The notes under the pieces: generated by a model | Seen by the model: only the letters and a program-made list of their open reading frames with translations | Databases searched by the model: none | What the model was told of the DNA's origin: nothing | Position numbers and translations under genes: made by a program | Assembly (NCBI GenBank): GCA_026686845.1 | Contig: JAIVEN010000003.1 | Coordinates: forward strand, 3,412,501-3,476,500 | Reading direction: 5' to 3' | DNA from: Adenanthera pavonina | Lineage: Eukaryota; Streptophyta; Magnoliopsida; Fabales; Fabaceae | Length of the DNA stretch: 64,000 nt | Shown here: one piece after another, positions 37,929 through 50,497 of the stretch | Numbering within the stretch: the stretch's first letter is position 1 | How the letters are laid out: every line of letters starts with the position of its first letter

Positions 37929-38890
37929 ATGGATTCTCTGTGCAAAATATACATTTAATTTAAAATTTTTTAGATAAAATTTCCATAGATTAGATATTAT
38001 TATATTTTATTTGATATTTTTCATATTTCCATGTACCTATACAAGAAAGTATTCCTTTTCTTTTAAGATCTTATAAAACTTGTATATTATTAATTTATTA
38101 CAATAAAATATATTAATATTACTATATTACCTTTCAACATTTTAATGTCTTTTAAATTTTAGGCCATTTTTAGCATTATCTAGTTTGATTAAAGAATTTA
38201 TAACAATTTATTTTTGATAACTAATAGATATATTAAAGTCAACGGTCATAACATTTATATTATTTCAATAATTACAACTGGTTATTAATTATGTTAATAA
38301 TAACTATTAATCATAAGGCTTTCCTTATGATTTTTTTATTCTTGAACTGGGTACTTGATGTTTCCATTTGGCTTTGTGTAAAGTCCTATCCCACATTTGA
38401 TTTAACAAAATACTCCATATCTCATCATTAAATCCACTTAAATAATTAATAAATTAATTAATTATAAAACCAAAATAACAATGAGATTTTTATCTAAATG
38501 CACATATGACAAACTTATATGGAGAATGTAAACTCATAACTTAAACTTGTAAGAGTTTATTTTTATTAGTAAATAAATATTATAATATAAATCAATAACA
38601 TAATAAAAATATGATATATTAATTCATATGAAAACAAAATGTACTAAATAATGTAAATATAACTAATTAGCTGTTAATATTTTAATATATTTTTTATTAT
38701 AATTATAAATAAATCATTTTTATAATATCAAAGTTCCAAGTTCTGCAGAATGACAGCTAACCACTAATTTCATACAGACCCAATTGAAAAGTCAATTATA
38801 ATTTCATACTAACACATTCCAAAATTTCAATAATAGATTTAAGGCTTTTAAGTTATTAAAAATGAAGTTGAAATTATTACAATTTTAATC
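37929..38890. repeat. Remainder of spacer block B'
   Basis: Collinear with 20322-21660 except for the MITE at 20653 and smaller indels. No gene is seen. Confidence 0.75.
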
Positions 38891-38956
38891 TAAAAAAAAA
38901 TGAGAAATAAAGATTGAAAAGTCAAAAAAAAGTTGGACCCACAAGTGTAAAATCAA

Positions 38957-39410
38957 GCGAAAATTTCAAATAAATACCAAAGAATGAAGAAATAAAACAT
39001 TTTAAAAAAGTAACACCAAATTCATCTAATTCCCAAAATCTATTAAGGTTTGTAATTGGAATTAAAATTAAAAATAAAATGAAAATACCCTGTCTATGCA
39101 AGTGACCTATTTGCAAGTGATAATAATATATTTGCAACTAATAATTATTTATTTGCAAATGAAATAGACTCATTTATAAGTGATAATAGTATTGTTTGTG
39201 TGTCACTTGCAATTAAATACATGCCAGTTGTAAATATACTATTATCACTTACAAATGAACATTTGTAATACACAGGAAGGGCATATTTTCTTTTTTTATC
39301 TTTTAATTTTAATTTCAATTATAAATCTCAATAATTTGTGGAAATGAGGTGAATTTGGTGATGCTTTTTGGAAATATTTTATTTCCTTGGTATTTATTTG
39401 GAATTTTCCC
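38957..39410. mobile_element. Mutator-type MITE, 454 bp, 9-bp target duplication
   Basis: TAAAATCAA occurs at 38948-38956 and again at 39411-39419. The arms are about 150-170 bases: the left starts gcgaaaatttcaaataaata and the right, reverse-complemented, gggaaaattccaaataaata. The centre has copies of tttgcaagtgataataat and tttgcaaatg. A 9-bp duplication with long arms fits Mutator-like elements. There is no supported ORF. Confidence 0.85.
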
Positions 39411-40013
39411 TAAAATCAAATTGAAAATATGACTTTTTTTTTCATTTTTTGTTTTATTTGTTAAAATTTGAAGTCTATCTGATTAAAAAATGGTTCCTTC
39501 GTCTCTCTTCAAATCTTTTCTTTGCTCTATGTATTATAGGGTTTTTTATTTGGCTTTTTTTTTTATCAAAATACATTAAAAGAAAAAAGAAATTCCTAGT
39601 ATGCTATAAGTTTCAAACTATTTACTTAAATACTACAAGTTAGTACATCTTGGTCTCTACCAGACCGGGATTCATATATTTTAAAATTTGATTCCACTGA
39701 TCTCGGTTTTACACAGCTCGAAGCCTATATCTCGACTTAGCACTAACTGAAATTCTATATTTCTTTAGAAAAAAAAACTAAAAGTGAACACATAGTTAAA
39801 GTTGCTGGTTTTACCTATTAGATACCCATCCAAGTCATTCGAACCAACTTTGTCTCCACCCATAACTTCCATGTAAATTAATTTTCAAGATACCTGTCCA
39901 AGTTATCTTCTATTGTGTTTAACCATTGCAATCTATTTTCTTAGGATATATATATACATTTATATGATATTATGTAGTGAAGCATTTTTTTTTATTTAGT
40001 GCATTCTATAATA

Positions 40014-40432
40014 GGGGAAATGATGGTAGTAAGTTATTATCATAAGACACCTAGATACTCAATTAGAAATTTTTTTTGGGTGAAATTCCCTTTCTTGCCT
40101 CTAAAGTTGGAGACGAAAATATATGAGGATCACTTGCAAAATATATGAAAAGTAGTTGTAAATTAGCTTGGAGTGGATTAAAATAGCCAAAGAGCCTATT
40201 TGCAAATATTTTCATAAATTTACAATTGATCATCGGATATTTGCAATTGCTTCTCGTATATTAATAAATGATACCCTTTGTAAGTTTAATTAGGAGCAAA
40301 ATGGGAATTTCAAGCCAAAATTAAAAAAAAAGGAATTCCAATTGGGTACCTAAATAACTTATAATAATTAAGCAAGTTATGGGTATATTTTTTGAAATAA
40401 CTTACTACCGAAATATTTAAGTGTCATTTCCC
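40014..40432. mobile_element. Mutator-like MITE, 419 bp
   Basis: ATTCTATAATA lies at 40003-40013 and at 40433-40443. The ends are ggggaaatgatggtagtaag and, as reverse complement, gggaaatgacac with a 14-base insertion before ggtagtaagtta. The centre carries cacttgcaaaat, tttgcaaat and attgcaatt, like the two neighbouring foldback elements. It is non-coding. Confidence 0.75.
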
Positions 40433-40443
40433 ATTCTATAATA

Positions 40444-42545
40444 TTGATTACAGTATGCATATTTTTGCTAATATTATATGTTTCTAATTTTATCTTTTGA
40501 TTATTTAAATTCTATTAGATTGAATAGTATTTGGATTTTTTTAGAAAAAAATAAACAAAGTTCTTAAGTTTTTTCTTTTCATGTGTTCGTAACAAATAAA
40601 CAAGTGTAAACAAATAGACAAGGATATATTTATGATATTACGTAGTTAAGTATATTTTTTTTCAACTCATTCTATAACATTGATAAAAGAAAGCAATAGA
40701 TAAATTATATGCAGAATATGAATATAATTTCTAGATAAAGAAATTGTATTGATACACCACATGAATTTATGTTTAAAAAAACTGGTAGGTTCCTATATAA
40801 GGTACAAATGAAGTGTTTTTAAATTTAATTCATTTCCAATGCTATTTAAATGAGGGTATTTTAATTATTGTATGGTATTATTTAATCATTATCAGTAAAT
40901 CATTACTTAATCATCTCTTTTTTACCCCTTTCATCCCAAAACTATTATATTTTAATGTTGTGGCACACAGATAAAAAATGCTCTAATTATTTAAAATAAT
41001 ATTATGTAATGACTAAAATATCTTTATTTTAAAAGTGTTGGAAAAGAAGTAAATTTAAAAAGAATAAGTAGTAGATGTAAGAAAGAGAGAAAAAGATGGG
41101 TAACAAATGAGAATATAGTTAAAAAAAAATTAATTATGCATTAGAATTCTAAAGTAACAATAATAGTTTTGGGATAAAATAGAAATTCTAAAACAAAACA
41201 GTATTTTTGGGTGAGACAGAGTATCATTATTCAATAATTATGAAAACTACTTAATCATTGCTCAATTACATATCATCACCTAATTATTACTTACCATTTT
41301 CCAATCATAGAGGCATGGGGTACAACAATTTTAATGGAAATCGGTTTTGTTCGGTTTTCATTAGTTTATTTTAAAAATAAAAAGGCTTACTTCAAGTCGG
41401 TTTCTACCAAACCAAAACTACTCGTAGTATCTTGGTAAAATGTTTGCTTTTATAGCATTTTGGTATAATGTTTTATTTTTTAAAGCATCTTAGTCAATTT
41501 TCCTTTTTATTTCTATATCTTCTCAAACTTTTTTTTTGGGTCTTTTGTAGTTTGAGATTGAGGTAGATTATAATTTTTCCTCCAATTCAACTGGTCCACT
41601 TAGTAGTGATATGTTAACTCGCCTAACTTGATTTAGAAATGTTGACTTAACTAAGTTAGAGGTGAATTAATTATTAACTCTCTTTTAATTCTTTCTAAAG
41701 ATGCATCTCATAAATTTTAACAGTGTTAATGAATGCGGTAATTTTGATAAAAAGAAATTAATACAACATTAACTCTTTTTTTCTCTCTTATAAATAAGAC
41801 CAGAGGGAGTGTTAAATTATTCCTCTAGAACATGTAAGGAATTTTGACTAATAGGAGGAGAGGGAGTGTCCTTCATACTGCATATTTTTTCTGGTCCAGA
41901 TATATTCTGTACTAGTTACTTTTTATCTGGATAGTAAATTAGTACTTTTGCGGTATTTTGTAACACTGTTCATTCATATATATATATGTACATAGGAATA
42001 CTCTAGTTTGGGATTTGCACTTAACTTCATATCTTGTCCTAAACTGTACTTTATGTGGGGCCTACATGCTTTTCTTTTATACTTTATTAGTATTGCGGGG
42101 CCCATAATACTTTTTCTTTTTTCTTTTTGTATAATTTCTACTACATTCTGTAGTCTATTTCTTTTTAAATTGATTTCTTTGAGCTCAATACATTATTTCA
42201 TTAGGTCTAGCATGCCATAAGGTTCATTTCGACATCAATTTTGAATTTTTAAAATTACCCGAAGTGGACCCAAATTTTTTACTTTATTACACTTTAGGAC
42301 CTAGTATTTTGAATTAATTGCAATTAAGAATCCAACATGAAAAATTAACATTTTGCCCTTTATAGTTTTTAAACAATGCATCTCATACTGTATCTTTTCC
42401 ATTCCTTCCTTTTGCTCATTCATTTGAGATGCATTGTAAACATCTTTTAATACTACCATGAAATTGAGTACTTTCTTTAAATATTGGCCTAAACATAATC
42501 ACTTTCCATTCTTGACCTTTCATCATTACCTTGAAAAGGTGGATG
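40444..42545. other. AT-rich intergenic DNA, nothing recognised
   Basis: Short frames only. A degraded local duplication (tatgatatta-gtag to cattctataa) links 39965-40010 with about 40630-40675. Confidence 0.5.
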
Positions 42546-42938
42546 TTACAGGGGGCATTCTCACACGCTGCTACGACGCCAAATGCTGATACAATATCAG
42601 CAAATTGCTTATACTTTTTCCCAACTTCGGATGGGCATAACTTCTTGCTCCAAACTCCAATTTACACGATTACAAAGTCTACACATTTCATTACACCCCC
42701 AAATTCCTTTTTATAGAGATTTTGGACACTTGAGGCAGAAATGATCATTTTTTACCTAAAGTTTGGCATTTTTACCTCCCAAATCCAAATCACAAGCAAT
42801 CTAGCTACCAAACATGTTCACATAAGTCACCAACAATATAATAACTTGGTCCAAGGTGGTTGTACCCCAAAGGAACCTCTCCCTTAGGATTTGACTCTCT
42901 TGGACTCCAAACTCAACTAGTGGGTTACCTACTTATTT
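42546..42938 (-). mobile_element. Long-LTR fragment
   Basis: Matches about 28858-29135, as described there, and less closely 52490-52700 (tagagattttgga, then gatttgactctcttg). It is interrupted at 42939 by the plus-oriented LTR copy. Confidence 0.55.
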
Positions 42939-45700
42939 TGTAACAACCTTAATTAATCATTATAGGAAGGATACTGTGGGTTTTGTAGAGGACTAGAAGG
43001 ATTAGAATTGGAGGAAGGATAAAAAAGTAAGCAAGTTAGATAAAAGGAGACAGAGCCTACTCATACCTCGGTGAGGCCTAGTGCTGTTGTGGTGAGAATT
43101 GCCAATTTGGACTTGGGCCAAGATAGTGAGGGCTCATACCATGGAGAGCTTACTTGGCACTATGATGTCAATTGCAAAATTTGTATAAATCAGAACATAT
43201 TAGACTCACCAGAACAATGGAGAACGAAGGAGAAATCGGTGGCTCTGGTAGGATTTCAACGTTTTGAGGCTAAGGAACACCATTTTGACCTTGAGGAAGC
43301 ATGAATCTTGTGGCTAAGTGTGCCTTCCTCTTCTCCTCTCCATTTTCTTCAAGGTTTATGGTGGATTTTCATGGTGGTGGCTTAGGGTTCCATTTAAGTT
43401 GCATTTTCATTGATTAATTTGTGTTTAAATGCTTCAAAGATGTGTTATTGGGTGTTTTAGAGCTATGGGTGTTGGTTTTTCAGTGGTTAAGTGGTATTTT
43501 TGCTAAACCCTTGCCTTCAACTTCGTAATCTACTAGATATCCAAATCTATATGGATTCAAATATGGTTTTATGAGTTATTTTGGGTATTTTGGTGTATGG
43601 GTTTGCTTGGGGAGCCTTGTTTCAACCGGTTTTGTATTGGGTGGTCAAGTTATGTACACCAGAGGTTGAGAATTCGTGTTAGTAATGAGTATTTGGTAAT
43701 ATGGAGGTTGGAGACTTGCTCAATTGAGATTTTTTGACTCCGGGGAGTATTTGGGAAGCATTAAAGTGGTTGGTAAATGGCTATCCTATTATGTAAAGTA
43801 TTTGGGTTCCATGGATATTGAATGAGTTGGTTGAATTGAAATCATATGTTTTGTGTGTTTTGGTTTGAAATAATGTGGTAATATGATCTTGCATTCTTTT
43901 GATATGTTGTAGTGGTCTTCATTCATCTACCAAGGTGTCATGTGGGTTTGGACAGTTGAGGTACTCAGGGTGTATTCTTTATGTTCCTTAACTAGCTATA
44001 TATGTTTAATTCTTTTCATTTCATGATATGCAAATGTTATATTATATGTTTCATTCTTTTATATCATGATATGCATTTTAGTATAAATTATGATTGTCTC
44101 TTTTCGTATCATGATATGTACGATTATACAGTTAATAAGTTTTTTTATCTCTACTTTAGATTATGATGAAAATGACATTTGGCTATAGTGACTATGAAAT
44201 GTATAAGTATGATGGATATTGACATGTTATCGAATATTATGAACCCCATGATTTATCATATATGTTCATATGGTATGTTAGCATGATAAAGGGTGACATG
44301 TGTTGATATGTTAGCAAGCATTAAGTATTATATTGTTGAGACATATGGTTATTGGGTGATGGTACTCTAAATACCACTTGGTATACTAATCCGCTAAATA
44401 ACACATGAGACCTTGTATTTAGGTGATACAATTTGTATTATTCTAGTTACTAAATAGTTGTCCTATAGCCAGGAGGCTCATGTGGCTATCGATTGATATG
44501 CACTTTTTCTAAATAGCCACCAATTTGGGTGGTTTAGGGGAAGGAGATTCATGGTCCAACCTTTAATGTAGTGGCATTTGGCTGGATCATGATTATTAGG
44601 AGGAAAGCTTAGTGGTAACCCCAAAATCGGCCGTCACAAGTCATTGGAAGGGGCTCCTCATTAAGGTAACCTTTTCATGACAACTGTGTCCGCATATCAT
44701 GTACATTGCATTCGTTTGAGCATTGCATTTGAATATTGTTTTGGAAGCATGTTTCATATATGTGTGTTGTAAAACTCCTAGTTACTAAAATGTATGTCTC
44801 ACCCCATGACTAACAATTCTAGGTGAAGGATCTAGTATTAGTAAGGAAAAGGCTAAGAAGGCTTAGCTCTTTAGAGGATTAAGAGTGTATTTATAGGTGT
44901 TAGGGCTGTAACCCCCTCTTTTGTTGTTATCTTTGTTGTTTTCTTTAGTAAAGTGCCAATTATAGTATTTGTTCAATACTAAGTGTCACATGTTGTGTGC
45001 TTATATGTTCTGTAAGATAGAATGTTATGTGATCCATCCAAACTCTCTTATGCTCCATAGATTGTTGTTTGTGATAGTTTTATGGCCCCTATTAGCATAT
45101 GTGTTTTGGTACGCAGTAAATGTGTGCTAGATGTGTATGATGGTGTTTGATTCTTATTGGCTTGGTGTTTTGGGCCAAGAACTTGTGGTTCCATTTCCCT
45201 TTTGTTGTGTTTGGTTGGATTATGAGTTTAGTTTGGTTCATGAGTCCTTGTTATGCAAATTGGGTATATAACCTATTAGTGTAAACGGGGAATCAAGGGG
45301 TCAAAATCTAGAGGACTAGTTCCTCTTAGGCGCTAACCTTTAGAACATGTCTCTTGGGTTAATTGTGACTTGTTAGAAATGTTTTTTTTGAGGAATGGTT
45401 GTTGGCTTGAGTTTTAGAGTGGGTTATGACTTGTTTGAGTTCATAAATGACCATTTTGGTCTAGGACATCCAAAATCTTCATACAAAGGTATTTTGAGTT
45501 ATAGTTGATGTCCATAATTATCTAAGGAGTAGAGTGACTTGTAGGCTTTAGAATTGGATCAATCAGAGATTGGAGTGAGGAATTATGCACTTTAGAAGTT
45601 GGTCAATTGTATAAGCAAATAGTAGTTGCATCTGCTGTCATTAGCTCTGCAATGCCAAATTTGTGGCTGTGGTGTCGTGTCTCACTGTCTCCAGTCTTTT
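42939..45700 (+). mobile_element. Long-LTR copy in plus orientation (right end uncertain)
   Basis: It begins TGTAACAACC at 42939. Its middle (44776-44830, cctagttact to aattctaggtgaagg) is the reverse complement of 53030-53090 and of about 46330-46380. The part around 45440-45490 mirrors 52490-52620. No polyprotein is present. The 77-aa frame at 43071-43304 is a reading of the LTR, not a supported gene. Confidence 0.55.
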
Positions 45701-46320
45701 TTTAGTTTAGAAAGATGCGTCACCACGGTGCTGGCCTGCTATTTTGTCTTCTTCTACTGGGTTCCTTCATATTGTAATTGGTCTAAAACTTCTCTATAAG
45801 AACCGATCAAACCTAGTCAAGAACTGGGTTCAACTAGTCATTTTTGATGATCTAGCCACCCCACATCTCAAATTAGTGACGCCCGCATTCCAAATGCATG
45901 ATATAACCATCGAGGTAGTGCTTCTTTTTGATACATAATTGCAATTTTTAATATATTTAGCTTATTTAAGAATATTTGTGGAAAGTAATTCTTCCAAAAT
46001 AGGGACGATAGGATTTGAACATTGCATCATTTTGTTCAAGAGTCTCTTATGCAATGCTGATAATCTCAGGATTAATGATATATAAGGCAAAATATTATAT
46101 AAATGTATATATTTTTTCAAGTGAGATATATAATTTAACTATATTTAATCCTCACTAGTTCAATAACAGTTCGACCACGGTCCAACCGATGAACCTTAAA
46201 CTGGTTCATCCACCAGTTCAATGATCAGTCCAATTTTTAATACTTTGAATGCAACAATTTCAAATATCCCCAATCTCAAGAAATAGACCAGGACTCCCTA
46301 GTCTTCTCCTTACTAGTACT
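45700..46320. other. Unassigned sequence between LTR copies
   Basis: No gene is supported. It is probably further transposon debris. Confidence 0.35.
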
Positions 46321-48572
46321 AAAATCTTTACCTGAAAATGTTAGCCACAAAGGTGTGTAAGATAGAGTTCTAGTAACCAAGGATAATTTAAAACAACAAG
46401 GCATTCATAAAACATAATCATACACACAAGATAGATGTAACAATAAATGCACATGATATGCAATGAATTCCCACAACATATATGGCTAGAATCATGAGCT
46501 AGTTACCATCACAATGTAAGCTCAATAAGTAGGCCCCTTCTTGCAGCTAATAAAGGCTGATTTCGGAGCAATCTACTAAGCTCTCTACTTACCAATCATG
46601 ACTTGACTAAAGGTCATTACACTATTGATTGGACCATAACTCGCATTCCCCTGGACTACCTAAATTGGTGGTGACCGAGGGAAAGTGTATCCTAATCAAC
46701 AGCCACCTAGGTTTTCTGGCCAAAGGACAACGATTTAGTGACATGGATACATTATACCTCACCATTTGGACACAAGGCTTTGTGTGTCATTTAGTGGATC
46801 GGCATACCATGTGGTATTTTAACAACATCATCACCTGACCATATATGTTGAACATGCATAACCATTGTGACAATACCATCATGATATGTAAACATCTCAT
46901 TATATTTCATGTACCATCATGCTAGCACGATTATCAATATATCAAGTCTAAGCCTGTGATGCACAATAAATCATATACCAATTAATAATCACATACTTTC
47001 TCATTTATATACTTACATTTTTTTACTTAGCCATCACATGTTATACTATATACAAGGAAGAGAAAGCGAGCTACCATAACCTTAATTACTAGTCGTGCCA
47101 AGTGCATATCATGGTATGAAAAGTACCAAGTATATATATTTAATTATGAAACAGTAAGAATTACTATGCCAAAAATATGTTTTATTGGTGTTTAATAGTT
47201 GATGCTTGTTAAGAAAATGCCAATAAAAAAGACTTTAGTTGCATTTATTTTATAAACACCAATTGAAAGACTTTAGTTGGTGTTTTTTAAATAAATGCCA
47301 ACTAAAACATAACTTGTAGTTGGTGTTTATAAAACAAACATCAACTAAAGGTAACACTTTAGTTGCGTTTGTTCAATAAATGCCAAGAACAATTTTCTTA
47401 AAGTCACATATCAACAATTTAACTATTAATTAAAAACCATCTAACGACTTGGTTTTCACTCCTTACTTTTCTCTTTTTTTCTCTAAACCTGTGTCGACAT
47501 CTTCTTTTCGATTCTCTGCCTTAAGACTTTGACCTCTCAGCTCCCTCTTCACTCTCTACCTTGTAGCAACTTGAGGATCCTTTCTCACCTCCCTTTCCAC
47601 TCTTTACCTCGTGGCAATTGAATGGTCTTCTCTCACCTCCCTCTTTACTCTCTGCGTCATGATTTGACATCCACTTTGGCCACTCTTTTCAGGTTTGGTT
47701 CACCTCCTCCTTTTCTAATCTCCCATCATTACCAGGATTTGTTTTACAATGATACATTTTAGATTAGATCTCGGATCGAATGGTTCTTTAGAATTGTGGT
47801 CGACTCTCACTGCCTTCACCGGACCTCCATTCTCACTAAAGCCATTAAGAGCTTGACTCTTTTTGGACCTCTCTTTTGTTTAGTTTTTTAGTCTGTACAG
47901 CCATGGCCCTCCTTTTATCTTCATACTATATGCTCTATAGGAAGATGAGGTGAGAAGATAATTATGGGGGGTTTTAGGAATACTTGATTGATAAAATTGG
48001 ATTTTAGGAATCAGGGTAGAGTTGAAAGGAAGCTGATTGTGTTTCTAGGATTTCTTAAGGAATCTATATGATGACCTAATTTGCTAATTCTAGTGTTTGA
48101 TGTATCTCCTGTATGATAATGGACAATGTTACGCTTCCACTTTTTTGGTTAGTGATGATCCCGATTCTGGACTTAGTTGCTACCTCAAATTGTTTCTTAA
48201 ATAAATGGTTTATCATTGAAAGCAATCAGATTTGCACTTGTAATTATAAACAACTCATTGAATGTAGCACTTGCATATTAGGTTGTAACTGAGTGTATAG
48301 CTAACATATTTCCAGAACCATATTTTCAGAGTTGAATATTTATAATTTATGTTAAACCTTGCTTCTTGATTCTTACTTAGGCTTTCGAAACTTGGATATT
48401 TTATTGATGTATATGTTTATGTTCCTTTGGTATGTGAAATAATTTTGTTCTATGATTTGTTAAATTTTCTCCATTGGATTTTATTTTTCACATACTGAAA
48501 ATAAGTTAATAAAAAAACAAGTCATAAAAGTAGTCATAAAAGCAATTAACATACGAAGGTAAGTCATCATTC

Positions 48573-48950
48573 ATGTCCTGTACTCATCCAGAAGATGCTA
48601 CCACTACAATTGCATCTTTGTTTTCTGTATTCATCTATGTTGGAGGTCTTGTGGTTCCTACCAATAGTTTGCATTTATGGAAGTCTGGAAGTAGAACTGT
48701 TGTCTCTGATCTTGGTAACTTGGCTTATTTGTCCATGAGTGATGAGCTTTGTTACTATTTATTTATTTTCCATATATACATATTCTCTCTATACATCTTA
48801 TACCTGTGTAATTCCCAGATGAAAGTGAAGCACAAAATGCTGTTAATAAAGGTTTATTGCACTCGTTAGAGTTGAATGATTTGAGGGGTGTCACAATACC
48901 AATGACTATGAGTGCTTCTCCAATAATGCCTTCACTTATTTTATTATGGA
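48573..48950 (+). pseudogene. Possible second captured gene piece in the CACTA element (unrecognised)
   Basis: A frame from 48573 encodes IYVGGLVVPTNSLHLWKSGS and DLGNLAYLS. After an intron-like interval (acceptor near 48819, ttcccag), a second frame reads DESEAQNAVNKGLLHSLELN and then DLRGVTIPM. Both look like real protein text, but I do not recognise the family. They may come from the same transcript. Confidence 0.35.
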
Positions 48951-49926
48951 GATTCAAGGTTCATGAATTATTTTTTTTAATGCAGTGATAATATTTTTTT
49001 CTATTTACTTTTTTAAGATCGAATAAGATGCATTTTTTTTTAATGAACACAAGATTGAATGTTTTCATTTCATTCTTGTTGAGCTACTGTTAACTTAATT
49101 CCTGTTGAAAGAAAATGATGCAGTTGGTTGACAAAATTTGTTTGAGTAGAGTCAATTATCAAATTCCGTTTAGTAGAGTTGAGCATGTAGATTACTGTAA
49201 TTAGGAGTTGTAGTTTAATTTTAGGCCAACTATATGCCTTCTTTTACTTCTTCTCTCCCTTCCTTCTTTTAATGTTTTAGACATTCTACTTATTTAGAAA
49301 CTAATTCAGATGTATTTCTAGGTACTAATGTTCTTTGAGCTACTATTAAGCTTTATACCAAGGTAACATGATTGTATTCTTAGCCATGAACATTCTAAAT
49401 TTCTCAATCTATTTCTCTCTAGAGTTCTGATTGTTATTAGCATACCTTGAACAATCAATCTACCTTGCTATGCTTAACTTATTGTTTGGTCCCTATTTTA
49501 GCAATCTCAAAGTCAGTTTCTTTTCTGTTATTGTAACTTACTTCAAGCAAACAACTTTCAAGTTGACTCTACATCTTTTCAGATCTATCCTTTATTGTTG
49601 CTTCTTTCTGTCAACATTCTTACACTCTTATTTGATCTTTTTATATGACATGGTATATCTTATTTTACAAGCTAAAACCTTTCTAATTGCTGGAACATTT
49701 GACAAATTTAGTCTCTTCTTTCATTTATAAGACATTCATGTATGTAATAGTGATTCTGTTTCAAATGACATAGTACGTTTGCAATGGAGTAGAAAATCAA
49801 TGTTTCCTGTGGGACCATTGAACCTTAAATGTCATGTTCTACACAAGAAATTTTACTATGCAATTTTATCCCTTATTTAACTTGCATTATTTTAAATTAT
49901 ATCACATTTTCTCTTTCAATGGTAGT

Positions 49927-50497
49927 TTGGAATAATGTGTATGGTTTTGACGGTGGATATCTCTAACATTATACCTGGAGATGTGTCCTTCATAGCTTCT
50001 TTTAAGCTTCCAGCTAAACATGATGATTATATTCATGCTCTTGTAGCATATTTTGATGTATCATTTACTAGGTGTCATAAATTGATAGGTTTCCCCACAG
50101 GTTTATTTCTTCATTTGCCAAGTTCTCTTGACTTATTTTTTGTTTTTGTTCTTTTGGTTTGGGGGGACTTAAATTGTGACGTATGTTCTGTTTTCTCTCA
50201 TTTGAAACAAACCTTTAATGAAAAGTTCCTAAAAACTTGTGTGGGATAGGACCAATAGGTCTTACATGTTTTGAGAATGACCAAGCACTTATCATTTAAT
50301 TTTGATGATTAGTTTCATTGGTTAATATATTTCATGGATTGTTTATATATATAGGGCCAAGATCGCATGCCACACTTTGGAGGCAAACAATGCTTTACCT
50401 AGAAGACATGTTGACCATATGTGAGGGAGAGCTAATTGTAGGGAGCATGACAGTGAAAAATAGGATTGGGAGGATGGGTTCATTTTTGCTATGTTAG
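49927..50497 (+). pseudogene. Captured protein arginine methyltransferase (PRMT1-type) fragment
   Basis: Segment 49929-49952 encodes WNNVYGFD. An adjoining frame (49935-50100) encodes DISNIIPGDVSF and DYIHALVAYFDVSFTRCHKL. After a GT-AG interval, 50355-50497 encodes GPRSHATLWRQTMLYLED and LTICEGE. These match in order the beta-barrel part of plant type I PRMTs as I recall them (FWNNVYGFD, then GDVSF-APFKL, HALVAYFDVSFT-CHK, FSTGP, LYLED-LTICEGE). The bases between WNNVYGFD and DIS are deleted and the frame shifts, and the methyltransferase fold with the SAM site is absent. It cannot encode a working enzyme. Confidence 0.88.

Noticed and set aside
43071..43304. 77-aa open frame (SAVVVRIANLDLG...) as a gene
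   Set aside because: It lies inside a long-LTR copy and the same frame is not kept in the related copies.
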